Below, piece after piece: positions 1-10,179 of a stretch of DNA of 64,000 nt. Below the pieces are notes generated by a model. It was not told where the DNA came from. It did no database searches and was given only the letters and a program-made list of their open reading frames with translations. Both the position numbers and the translations under genes were made by a program. Position 1 is the first letter of the stretch. Every line of letters starts with the position of its first letter. The stretch is from Datisca glomerata (lineage: Eukaryota; Streptophyta; Magnoliopsida; Cucurbitales; Datiscaceae): assembly GCA_003255025.1 (NCBI GenBank), contig QANY01007891.1, positions 310,001-374,000 of the forward strand. Direction: 5' to 3'.

Positions 1-59
1 TGATAAGGTAATTAACCAAGACTGTAGTTCAAAATAAAAAAATTATGTGAGATTCCGCC

Positions 60-1150
60 AATGAATCATCCACAATGCATGAATCTTCAAACATTCACAA
101 TATTGAAGAAACATTTAAAACTAAAAATTAACAAATTAGAAAGGAAGTGGCATAAAAAGCCTATTCGTTCATACATCCAAATTACTAAATCATCTTTAGT
201 TAATCAAATTTATGTTTATGCAGAAAAATTATATGAATGAAATATTGATGATCTTTCAGAACAAAAAGTTCTCAACAAATTACAACACATAACTATGGTA
301 GCCAACAGTTATACTACCGCACACAATTTGCCTCACAATGAGGTAATGAAGCTTTTGGTTATAGGATTTACAAGAATGCTTCATTCCTGGTGGGAAAAGC
401 ATATCACCGAAGAATCTAAAAATACTATCCTTACAGCAATAAATATTGATTGTGATGGAACCCCAATATTTGGAGAGGATCAGAAAATAATGTCTGATGC
501 CATTAATACCCTCTTGTACACAACAATTGAACATTTCATTGGAATGCCAAGTAATGTTACTTCGCGTATTCATGACCAATTAACCAATCTTACGTGTCCT
601 ACCCTAAGTGATTCTGACTGGTACAAAAATATATTTTTGTCTAGAGTAATGTTTAAGGATGATAGTAATCAGCCATTTTGGAAAGAAAAATTCATCAATG
701 ACTTACAATTTTATTTGCCCCCAAAATTAGAACAATCCTCAGTAATGACCTGGAGATATAGACTATAATAGTCTCACCTACTGTACAATTATTACTACAA
801 TACAAAAAAAAATGTCTAAGAATGTCTATAGACATAAAAAATAACAAAAAAGAAAGAAAAGAAAACTGCTAAATACGAATTAGGCATCTGTGAGCAAAAT
901 GATTACCCGCTATTGCTCCTTCCCAAAAGAATAAGAAAAATTCTCATTTAAATCCTAGAAGAATTTATGAACCTTATAGTAAAAAATTCCACAAACAGAA
1001 AAATAATTTTTTTGACAAATACTTCTCTAAGAACAAAAATTATTCAAAAAGAAAATTCAATAATTTTTTTATTAAAGTAAAGTTAAGTGTTTTAAATGTG
1101 GCGAGAATAGTCATTTTTTCAATACTTGCCAAGTAAAAAATAAAATAAAT
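60..1150 (+). pseudogene. Caulimovirid capsid protein remnant with zinc knuckle, copy A
   Basis: Capsid (coat/gag-like) region of copy A. The best open part is 295-768, which aligns with the - strand copy at 11150-10500 and, for its C-terminal part, with 3165-3300. A zinc knuckle at 1088-1129 keeps the Cys-X2-Cys-X4-His-X4-Cys spacing (C-FK-C-GENS-H-FFNT-C) typical of caulimovirid capsids, where it binds nucleic acid. Between them lies a Lys-rich stretch. A frameshift near 710-720 replaces the sequence that reads LPNLFAHK in the other two copies, and several stops follow. The start lies upstream of or near position 1 and cannot be fixed. Non-functional. Confidence 0.75.
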
Positions 1151-1829
1151 CAATTAAAAATCTCTGAAAAAAGATAAACAAGAATTGTTTTGATTTATCG
1201 AATCAATAGATTACTATAAAAGTGGTAATGAAGATTCAAACTAAGATCTCATGAATCTGATGACTCAAACTCTTCAACTTCTGACAATGATTCTCCTAAC
1301 ATCTCTATGGAGTACAATGATAACTGTTGTCAAAAAAATATTAATTTTTAAATAAAAATGAAGAATAAGAGAATCTTTTGTTAGATTTAATTACTAAAAT
1401 TGAAAATCCTGAATTAAAACAAGAATACCTTGAAATATTTATGAAGGTAATTCAAAAGAAATAGAATTCTAAGTCTTATAATAATACCACAAGCCTTTCA
1501 CAAACTCTTGGAAAATTCATCAAAGTCAAAGGAAAGCGAAGAGAAGTTACTTTATAGAAACTTCAAAAAGACATAAAAAATATTAAAATCAAAATAAAAG
1601 AATTAAAATATTCAAACAAGGAAATAACAAAATAACAAAATCTTTTAAAAATAGAGAATTTAATAAAAAAGCATGAATCCAGTGAACTAGAAAAATCTAG
1701 TAAATCTCCAATTTTTTATAATGAGGTTGAAGAACCTATTGTCAACAATTAAGATGATGATAACTTCATCCAAATCTTTAATCACATCAAAATAAAAATG
1801 GCACATAATGGTCAGAATAGTAATCTAAT

Positions 1830-2095
1830 ATTTTGATTCCACTTCAATGACTCTTATTGATTCAGAAGCTGATTTGAATTATATGCAGAAAAGATTCATT
1901 ACTATAAAGTACTTCAAGAAGATAAAAGAATATGTGTCCTCTGCAAGTGATACTAGAATGCATATCAATTATGAAATTCTTAAAGTATGTTTTAAAACAT
2001 CATTTGTTTTAATAAAAAATATGTTAGACAAAATTATTTTAGGTTTTCCATTTATTTCTCTACTATTTTTTTACAACAGAGCATTATGAGATAAT
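1830..2095 (+). pseudogene. Caulimovirid aspartic protease remnant, copy A
   Basis: Open segment 1847-2089 reads LIDSEADLNYM, matching the retropepsin active-site region in which Asp-Ser-Gly is expected; here the Gly is Glu, which should abolish activity. The following part (INYEILKV, then KTSFVLIKNMLDKIILGFPF) matches the flap and C-terminal part of the same domain in copy B (4270-4510) and copy C (9600-9400). It lies between zinc knuckle and reverse transcriptase, the usual caulimovirid order. A deletion relative to the other copies removes the segment that in B and C includes HICQDN. Confidence 0.65.
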
Positions 2096-2329
2096 CACTT
2101 ATCCCATGAATAAACTTGTCAAATTAAAAATTTGTTTTCCTCATAATAAGAAATTATAAACTTTAAAACAAAATTTTGTTTTTAAAACTGTAAATTTAAT
2201 TTATTGTAAAAAAATAATTATGTTTTTTGCAAGACGAAATCAAATTCAAAATAATTGAAGAATAGTTTCAAAATCCTGCTTTTAAAAAATAAATCAAAGT
2301 CTTTGAACAAAATATTTGTAAAGAATTAT

Positions 2330-3165
2330 GTACTGACATTCCCAATGTTTTCTGGCACATGAAGCACCATAATGTCAGTCTGTCTTACATTAAGAGATTT
2401 GATGAAAATAATATCCCATCAAAGGCATGATCAATTCAGATGAATTTCTGAAATGCTTGAGTTATGTAAGACGGAAATTGCAGAGCTGTCAATGAAAATA
2501 TTATTAGAAGGAGCAAATCACCTTAGTCTTGCTCGACCTTTTATATCCAAAAGCCAACGAAATTGAGCAAGGAGTCCCTCGATTAGTAATTAATTACAAG
2601 TCCCTTAAAAATATTTTGAAATGGATAAGATATCTAATACCAAATAAAAAAGACTTAATCAACAGACTTGGAAATGCTATTGTATTCTCTAAGTTTGACA
2701 TGAAATCAGAATTCTGAAAAATCCAGATAAATGAAAATGATAAATACAAAACTGTATTTATAACTCCATTTGGTCATTACGAGTGGAATACATGAATTTC
2801 AGAATATAATGAATGAAATCTTTAATCAATAGAACAACAACATTGAAAACACATTGAATTGTTTGCTATGATAATAAAACAAAATGGTTTAGTTATCTTT
2901 GCAAGTAAAATGAAATTATTTCAATCTAACATTAGATTTCTAGGATTTGAAGTATATCATTCCATTATTAACCCAATTAACCGAGTCATGTAATTTGTTA
3001 ATAAATTTTCTGATAAGATCCTTGACAAAACTCAATTGAAAAGATTTCTAGGATCATTGAATTACATATATGATTTTTACAACAATTTGAGAACTAATTG
3101 CAAGCCTTTTTTTGAGAAGCTTAAGAAAAATCCCCCTCCATGGACAACTTTCCATGTCAATGGCT
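2330..3165 (+). pseudogene. Caulimovirid reverse transcriptase remnant, copy A
   Basis: Fragments of the pararetroviral reverse transcriptase in one direction but several frames. 2529-2717 contains the VPRLVINYKSL segment and the VFSKFDMKSEF motif, where the Asp belongs to RT motif A. 3036-3150 carries the connection segment after the catalytic core (KRFLGSLNYIYDF and KKNPPPW), which in intact caulimovirids leads into RNase H. Here it runs directly into capsid sequence near 3165, so RNase H is absent. The catalytic YxDD region is missing: about 2790-2880 is strongly shortened relative to copy B. Non-functional. Confidence 0.75.
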
Positions 3166-3680
3166 TACCAAATTTATTTGCCCACAAAGTTAAAACAGTC
3201 CTTAGTAATGACCTTGAAAACATAGAATATTAATACTCTCATCTACGGTACAATTACTACTACAATACAAAAAGAAGGTCTAAAAATGTGTATAGACATG
3301 AAATTAACAAACAAATTAAAAAAGAAAAATAATACTACCAAATACGAATTAGACAAATTCTGTAAGCAATATGGATTACCTGCTGTTGCTCATTCCAAAA
3401 TAATAGAAAAATTCCCATCTAAATCCTAAAAAAAATTATAAACCTTATAGAAAAAAATTCCACAAAAACAAAAATAAAATTTTTGACAATTACTTTTCTA
3501 AGAATAAAAATTATTAAAAAGGAAAATCCAATAAAAAATTTGTTAATAAAAGTACAATTAAATGTTTTAAATGCGGTCAGAATGACATTTTTCCAACACT
3601 TATCATGTGAAAAAAAATCAATCAATTTAAAATGTCTGAGGAAGAAAAATAAGAATTGTTTAGAATGATAGAAACAATAG
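3165..3680 (+). pseudogene. Caulimovirid capsid C-terminal remnant, copy B
   Basis: From about 3165 the sequence reads NGLPNLFAHKVKTVLSNDL, the same capsid segment as copy C at 10660-10590. It continues with a capsid C-terminus and a decayed zinc knuckle near 3570-3610, where the first two Cys codons are recognisable but a frameshift disrupts the His and last Cys. The 5' two-thirds of the capsid gene and any movement protein are missing in this copy because it starts at the junction with the RT of copy A. Confidence 0.65.
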
Positions 3681-4254
3681 ATTACTATGAAAGTAGTAAT
3701 GAAGATTTAGGAGAATTTAAATCATTTGAATCTGATGAATCAAACTTTTTAAATTCTGATACTGATTCTCCTAACATCTCTATTACGTGTGGGGATACTT
3801 GTTGTAAAAAAATATTAATGTTTTAAATAAAGACAAAGAACAAGAAAGTCTTTTGTTAAAAATTAAAACAAGAATACTTTAAAAGAATTAGGAAGGTAAT
3901 TCAAAATAAAGAAAATTCTAAGTCTAATAATATACTGCAAGCATTTCACAAACTCTAGAAAAAATCAACCAAGTTACTTTACAGGAACTTCAAAAGAAAA
4001 TAAAAAATATTAAAATTGAAATAAAAGAATTAAAAGACTCAAACATAGAAATAAAAAAAGAATTAAATCTTCTAAAAATAGAAAATTTAGTTAAAAATCA
4101 TGAATCCAATGAACTAGAAGAACCTAATAAATCCCCAAATTTTGATAATAAGGTTGAAGAACACATTGTCAACAATCAAGATGATGATAACTTAATCTAA
4201 ATCCTTAATCACGTCAAAATAAAAAATGGAATATAATGGTCAGAATAATAATCT

Positions 4255-4545
4255 AAGATTTTGATTACATTTCAATGACTCTTATTAATTCAGGAACTGA
4301 TTTGAATTATATGCAAGAATGACTCATTCCTACCAAGTACTTCAAGAAGACAAAAGAATCTTTGTCTTCTCTCAATGGTACTAGAGTGCACATCAATTAT
4401 GAAATCCTTTAAATTCATATTTGTCAAGACAATGTATATTTTAAAACCTCATTTGTCATAGTAAAAATTATGACAGATAAAATTATTTTGAATTTACTAT
4501 TCATTTTTCTGTCGTATCCTTTTACCATAGAGCATGATGAGATAG
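4255..4545 (+). pseudogene. Caulimovirid aspartic protease remnant, copy B
   Basis: Contains SGTDLNYMQ in the position of the retropepsin active site, preceded by Leu-Ile-Asn where Leu-Val/Ile-Asp would be expected, so the catalytic Asp appears changed. HINYEIL and HICQDN follow as in copy C, then a segment ending near 4510. Stops interrupt the frame. It sits between a Lys/Glu-rich linker (3900-4200) and the reverse transcriptase. Confidence 0.6.
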
Positions 4546-4739
4546 TTACTTATCCCATGGATAAACCTGTCAAATTCAAATTTTTTCTCATAATGAGAAA
4601 TTGAAAACTCTAAAACAAAATTTGGCTTTTAAACTATAAAATTAATTTATTTAAAGAAAAACAATTATATTTTTTACAAGATGAAATAAAATTCAGAAGA
4701 ATTGAAGAACAACTTTAAATTACTGCTCTTCAAAAACAA

Positions 4740-5545
4740 ATTAAAATCTTTGAACAAAAAAATTGCAAAGAATTATGTGTTGACATTCCCAATACTTTCT
4801 GACATATGAAGCACCATACTGTTAGTGTGCCTTACATTAAGGGATTTGATGAAAAAAATATCCCTACCATGGCAGGACCAATTCAAATGAATTTTGAGAT
4901 GCTTAAATTCTATAAGAAAGAAATTGCAGAACTTCTCAATAAAAATATTATCAGAAGGAGCAAATCTTCTCAGTCTTGCTTGACTTTTTAGTTCTAAAAG
5001 GTGAGCAAAATTGAACGAGGAGTCCCTCAATTAGTAATTAATTACAAGCCCTTCAAAAATATTCAGGAATGGATAAGATATCCAATACCAATTGAAAGGG
5101 ACTTAATCAACAGACTTGGAGATGCTAGTGTATTCTCAAAGTTTGAGATGAAATCTAGATTCTGAAAAATCCAGATAAATGAAAATTATGAATACAAAAT
5201 TGCATTTAGTCGTTATAAATAGAAATTAATGTCATTTGTTCTTAAAAATGCTCCTAGTACAATGAATGAAATTTTCGACCAATTCATTGATTCTCGATTG
5301 CTTACATTAGTAATATATTCTTATTTTCTCTAAATTTCTTAAACAATACTGGAAAGACTTTAAATTATTTGCCAAGATAATAAAACTAAATAATTTAATT
5401 ATCTCTGCAAGAAAAAATAGATTGTTTCAATCTAACATTAGATTTTTAGGATTTGAAATCTATCATTCCATTATTAAAACAATAAATTGAATCATACAAT
5501 TTAATAATAAATTTCAAGATAATCTCTTAAATAAAAAATTTCTCT
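4740..5545 (+). pseudogene. Caulimovirid reverse transcriptase remnant, copy B
   Basis: The most complete RT of the three copies. 4806-4991 is open and encodes the N-terminal part (PIQMNFEML, then ELLNKNIIRRSKS). ERGVPQLVINYKPF near 5015-5050 and VFSKFEMKS near 5130-5160 follow, where the motif-A Asp is replaced by Glu. The motif-B area lies near 5220-5270 and a damaged YxDD area near 5300-5330. The thumb/connection part (FLGFEIYHSIIK) is near 5445-5475. Similarity ends near 5545 without a recognisable RNase H. Lesions in motif A and the YxDD box mean it is inactive. Confidence 0.75.
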
Positions 5546-5559
5546 TAAGAATTAATTAC

Positions 5560-6225
5560 AAATGTGCAAAACATGTTTTGACATTACTTCCAAACAAAAT
5601 TTTGCCAGGTGACAGCCTATTTTTAGCATTTTTCATTTCAATATTTAAATTATTCAAGATATTAATAATCTTATTCTTGACTTCCTTACTTGTAAATTTT
5701 TTCCGGAAATCATTTCAAGATTCTTCCATGATAGAATTTGAAAATTCCGACCTACTAGAATATGTGAAGGTAAAACCCAAAATACGTAATAAAAATCATT
5801 TAAAATAAAAAAAAATTCAAAGGTAGGGTAGTCACTTTTTGCTTAAAATTCCCATCCTTAGTTACGGCTATAATGAATTTGAATATCCAAGAAATGCATG
5901 GATAAATGAATTGGATAAAATTTTGGAAGAAGTTGGGTTGAAGCATAACTTCAATGTAGCCTTAATTCAATGGTATGATAAATGTGGAAAAATAGATTTT
6001 TACAAAGATAATGAAATCTGTTATGATGACAGAAAAATTTTAACTGTAAATCTATTGGGACAAACAATTTTTAAAATTGAATTTGCAGACAAAACAGTCA
6101 AAGAGTTTTTTATAAAGGAAGGAACTTTCTTCATGATGCCTGACTGATTTTAAAAACTTTGCAGGCATGCAGTGTAGTCCTTAACAAAAAGAATCAGTAT
6201 TACTTTCAGAAATCCTGTAAGATTG
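5560..6225 (+). pseudogene. AlkB-like 2OG-Fe(II) oxygenase domain inside the caulimovirid copy B (decayed)
   Basis: One frame from 5839 to 6225 reads as an AlkB-family dioxygenase core. It shows FNVALIQWYDKCG, then FYKDNE where the family has His-X-Asp (first His read as Tyr at 6001, Asp kept at 6007), then ILTVNLLG and an IEF strand. After two stops, still in frame, come RHAV (second metal-ligand His at 6166-6168) and RISITFR (2-oxoglutarate-binding Arg region, 6190-6210). In-frame stops are at 6145, 6151 and 6175. No ATG is seen at the left end; the frame is simply open. The upstream part (5578-5808) is open in another frame and is unrecognised. AlkB enzymes remove alkyl groups from nucleic acid, and related domains occur in several plant RNA virus families. 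It lies between RT and a second uncharacterised viral region. Copy C lacks this part through a deletion. Confidence 0.7.
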
Positions 6226-6234
6226 ATGAATGGT

Positions 6235-7375
6235 TCAAATATAGAAGAGTTTTTTTACTCAAAAATTGGCCGTCAATGCCCAAATTAAAGAAGAGTCTTA
6301 TACTCCTAATCAAGCCCAATTAACAATACTTGGGTCTACCAGACCGAATTATCAATCAGCTAAGGCCAACCAATTTGAGCCTTCATTTGTTCATTCGAAA
6401 GATCCTGCTGAAACTACAAAAAGCCCATTTTCTTTCTGATTTCCACTTTGTCCCTGGCCAAAGATAAAAATCTCAGTTTCTACAGAGACATTCCCTTAGA
6501 AACTAAATCCATAAATATCAGCCCAATAAAAAGTTCTAAAGGAAAGATCATTTATCATTCCTTTTACATTCTCAGAAATTGACTATATTGATGTTTGGTA
6601 CATGATTTTCCTACATCAAAATAGTGATTTCCCCCTCATGGTTTTTAAATTTTGATAAAATTTTCAAAATTAATTTTTCAAATTGATTCTTAAGATGGTG
6701 ATCCATTCATGATCCCGTCTTTGAACTTTTTACAATTGATATAAAACAATATTTCAATTTATTATTAAATGTTAACAAGCCCACACAAATTGAGGTCTCC
6801 TTTCCCCAAATACTTTGTTTTTCAAATAAATACAAATATACCTTGGATCCTAAAGTGGCAATACTTAATTGAAGATGGAATCTTCATAAGACAATATTAT
6901 GTTAAATGGTGAGATAAATTTAATACCCAGAAAATAATTGCTCTATCAGCCATGAATTTACATATGTCCATCCTAACCTAAAATTGGAAAACCCTTTTAC
7001 CTATGCTCCATTAAAAATTAACGAGACCTTTAACCAAAATCCACAAACTAAACCATCCAGCCTAAATTCATCCAAAGAATCCAAACCCTCTTCAAAGAGA
7101 AAATCAAAAGCCACAAAGCCTAAATCTAAATTGAAGCAAGAATTAGTCCAAAAATGCTTATTCTTTTAGAAGAAAATAACAATTCTGACTCTAAATCATA
7201 TGAAGCGTCAAGTCACCCAATTAAACCGAATATCCAAAAAAACCCAATCATCTAGAAAGGCTACCCCTAAGAAATTGAAGGACCAAAATTCACAGAAGGG
7301 TCACATCCTACCATAATTGGTCTATGACGCATTTCGAGACTCTTTGATGATATTAATCTCAGTGATGATGAATAA
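6235..7375 (+). pseudogene. Uncharacterised caulimovirid ORF remnant, copy B
   Basis: A broken reading frame downstream of the AlkB-like domain. Recognisable open pieces are 6255-6440 (Gln/Pro-rich, reads QAQLTILGSTRPNYQ), 6860-6960 with QYYVKWWDKF, and 6984-7169, a Ser/Lys-rich basic tail (SSKRKSKATKPKSKLKQE) followed by an acidic stretch to about 7370. A YVKWWxKF block with a low-complexity basic tail is something I associate with proteins of other plant endogenous pararetroviruses, but I cannot assign a function. The part 6535-6930 is also present, inverted, at 8184-8740 in copy C. Confidence 0.45.
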
Positions 7376-8118
7376 AAATAATTTATCTTTGGCAAAATGT
7401 CAATGTTGAAATTATAAAAAAAATCAAGAAGTTTGAAAATAATATCACGATGACTTTCCAGCATAATGCAACTATCATAATGAACTTCAAGACAAGTAAT
7501 AATCAATAATTAAAACACGAGAATCTAAGATAATGATTATCAAGAAATGGTAATAAGGACTACAATATACAATAATAGTCACAATGACTTTATAAGACAA
7601 CAATTATGACTAGAGCAATAATGCATAAGCAAAGTCCACAATTATCAGAGAATCTTTGTAATTTATCTTTTTATGCAATTATTGTCTAGTTGTTAAATAA
7701 TTAGGTAACTATTTTTCCTTTTACTTCAATTAGTTAAAAGTAGAAATGTAAACTACTTTTACTTTTCTAGAAAAGAATAATATAGATATGTGATGGGTTT
7801 CCGGTGAACTTCACTTTTCTTACCTATAAATAGGCTGCCTTGTCCCATTTATTTTTCAGAACTTGTTTTTCACTCTTAACAATTTTGAGAGAAAACTTGT
7901 TTTGAAAACAAAGCATTCTTCTTCCTCTTCTTTTGTACTCATTTTTTTTATCAACATTGATTAGTGAGCGGGAGCACTAATTAATCGTTGCCAATTAATT
8001 TTCTTATGTTAGTTTTAATCTTACTTCGAGTCATAATTTTATCCTTTCTTGTTGTTTGAATTATTGTTTCCGATACACTGCCTTTAATTACTTAAATTAT
8101 ACGTAATTCCACCTCTTT
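7376..8118 (+). promoter_or_regulatory. Caulimovirid promoter and RNA leader, copy B
   Basis: Non-coding AT-rich region just upstream of the primer-binding site. A good TATA box, CTATAAATAG, lies at 7824-7833, so a transcript start near 7860 is expected by analogy with the 35S-type promoter of caulimovirids. The roughly 250-base leader from there to the primer site contains a CT-rich stretch (7915-7950). The TATA box is undamaged although all coding regions are broken. Whether it is active cannot be read from sequence. Confidence 0.6.
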
Positions 8119-8132
8119 TGGTATCAGAGTCA
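8119..8132 (+). promoter_or_regulatory. tRNA-Met primer-binding site, copy B
   Basis: TGGTATCAGAGTCA is complementary to the 3' end of plant initiator tRNA-Met with one change (T for C) from the consensus TGGTATCAGAGCCA. In caulimovirids this marks the start of minus-strand DNA synthesis and the numbering origin of the genome. The equivalent site in copy C (13462-13448) is perfect. Confidence 0.8.
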
Positions 8133-8183
8133 AACTTGGTAAAATATTCACTGTTACTTAATTAATCTGCATAATTATTATTA

Positions 8184-8745
8184 TGGGTATTAACTTTATC
8201 CCACCATTTAACATAATATTGTTTGGTGAGGATTCCATCTTTAACTGAGTATTACCACTTTTGAATCCAAGGTATTTTGTATTTGGTTGAAAAATAAAGT
8301 ATTTGGGGGAAATGAGGCCTCAATTAGTGAGAGTTTGTAAACCTTTAAAAATAAATTGAAATATTTTTGTAAATCAATTGAAAAAAGTTCTAAGACAGGA
8401 CCATGGATGAACAACCATCTTAAGAATCAATTGGAAAAACTAGTTTTGAAATTTTTATCAAAATGTAAAAACCATGAGTTGGAAAAATCACTATTTTGAT
8501 GCAAGAAAATCATGTGTCAAGCATTAATATAGTCAAAATAATTGTATTATTTTTTATTGAAAGTATTTTGAAAGCTGAATGATGAACTTTCCAATCCTCC
8601 ATGATTATAATTCTGAGAATGTAGAAGGAATGATAGATGATCTTTCCTTCTACATATTTAGAGAAAATAAGAATAATACTCATGCAAACAATCGAGACAT
8701 AAGAATATTACTAATGTAAACAATCGAGAAATAAGTGAAATGGTT
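8184..8745 (-). pseudogene. Inverted caulimovirid copy C, segment downstream of RT
   Basis: Reverse complement of 8184-8530 aligns closely with 6590-6930 of copy B (shared landmarks: GATCCAAGGTAT-like block, the CAATTTGTG-like block, GAATCAATT). 8530-8740 aligns with the stretch around 6535-6600 and, at its upper end, with the region just after the RT YxDD box (about 5290-5330 of copy B). Copy C therefore has a deletion that removes the counterpart of about 5330-6535, including the AlkB-like part. A tandem duplication of about 33 bases lies at 8665-8725. Confidence 0.7.
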
Positions 8746-8749
8746 GAAA

Positions 8750-9265
8750 ATTTCATTCATTGTACTTGGAGAGCATTTTTAAGATCAAATGACATTACTT
8801 TCCATTTATAACGACGAAATGCAATTTTGAATTCATCATTTTCATTTATTTGGATTTGTCAGAATCCAGATTTTATGTCAAACTTAGAGAATACAACAAC
8901 ATCTCCAAGTCTATTGATTAAGTCCTTTTTATTTGGCATTGGATATCTTATCCATTCTAGAACATTGTTGGTTTGTAATTAATTACTAATTGAGGGACTC
9001 CTCGTTCAATTTCACCGACTTTTTGAACATAAAAGGTCGATCAAGAACAATGAGATTTGCTCCTTGTGATAATATATTTATTGAGAAGTTTTGCAATTTC
9101 TTTCTACAGAACTCAAGTATCTCAGAATTCATTTGAATTTGTCGTACTTTGGTAGGGATATTATTTTCATCAAATCCTTTAATGTAAGGAAGACTACAAC
9201 ATGATGCTTCATGTGCCAGAAAGTATTGGGAATGTCAACACATAATTTTTTGTTCAAAGAGTTTA
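8750..9265 (-). pseudogene. Caulimovirid reverse transcriptase remnant, copy C
   Basis: On the - strand, the sequence from about 9260 down to 8750 matches copy B 4740-5280. It includes the N-terminal part of RT (9230-9060), the INYK-containing segment after a Glu-Arg-Gly-Val-Pro-like block (near 9010-8960) and the SKFDMKS-like motif A (8890-8870), in which Asp is retained. It breaks off just after the motif-B area because of the deletion described for 8184-8745. Frameshifts are present. Confidence 0.7.
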
Positions 9266-9294
9266 ATTTGTTTTTGAAGACCAGGATTTTAAAG

Positions 9295-9620
9295 CTATTC
9301 TTTAATTATTTTGAATTTTATTTCATCTTGTAGAAAATATAATTGTTTTTCTTTACATGAAATTAATTTTATAGTTTTGAACACAGAATTTTGTTTTAAA
9401 GATTTCAATTTCTCATTGTCTTGGCAAATATGAACTTTGAAGATTTCATAAGTAATATGCATTCTAGTACCATTGACATATGACAAAGATTTTTTTTATC
9501 TTCTTGAAGTACTTGGTAGGAATGAGTCATTCTTGCATACAATTCAAATCAGCTCCTGAATCATTAAGAGTCATTGACATGAAATCAAAATCTTGGATTA
9601 TTATTCTCACCATTATGTAC
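9295..9620 (-). pseudogene. Caulimovirid aspartic protease remnant, copy C
   Basis: The - strand encodes SLMIQELI-like, then DLNCMQE-like residues around 9590-9540, NGTRMHITYEIFKVHICQDN (9475-9420) and the beginning of the post-protease linker down to 9295. Landmarks and order match copies A and B. The active-site Asp-Ser-Gly appears lost through changes around 9565-9580, and the region matching the KIILGFPF strand of copy A is deleted. Confidence 0.55.
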
Positions 9621-10179
9621 TATTTTTTATTTTGATGTGATTAAGAATTTGGATGAAGTTATCATCATATTCATTGTTGACAATAGGTTCTTCAACCTCA
9701 TTTTAAGAAATTGAGGATTTACTAGGTTCTCCTAATTCACTAGATTCATGATTTTAATTAAATTTTCTATTTTTAAAAGTTTTAATTCTTTTGTTATTTC
9801 TATGTTTGAATCTTTTAATTCTTTTATTTTTATTTTAATATTTTTATTCATTTTTAAAGTTATGTAAAGTAACTTGTTTTTCCTTTCTTTTAATTTTTTT
9901 GAATTTTTTAGGAGTTTGTGAATGGCTTGCAGTATTATTATTATACTTAGATGTTTCTTTCTTTTGAATTAACTTCTTAAATCTCTTAAGGTGTTCTTGT
10001 TTTAATCCAAAATTTTCAATTTTACTGATTAAATCTAACAAAATATTTTCTTAGTCTTCGTTTTTATTAAAAACATTAATATTTTTCTGACAACAGATAT
10101 CCCTGCACCCCATAGAGATGTTAGAGATGATAATAATCAGAACTTATTTCTATTATTGTAAACAATTCTTGTTTTTCTT

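Noticed and set aside
5578..5808. 76-codon hydrophobic open frame that could be a membrane protein
   Set aside because: It lies between RT and the AlkB-like block in decayed viral DNA, and its Phe/Ile/Leu richness is what AT-rich sequence gives in this frame; no start or family recognised.
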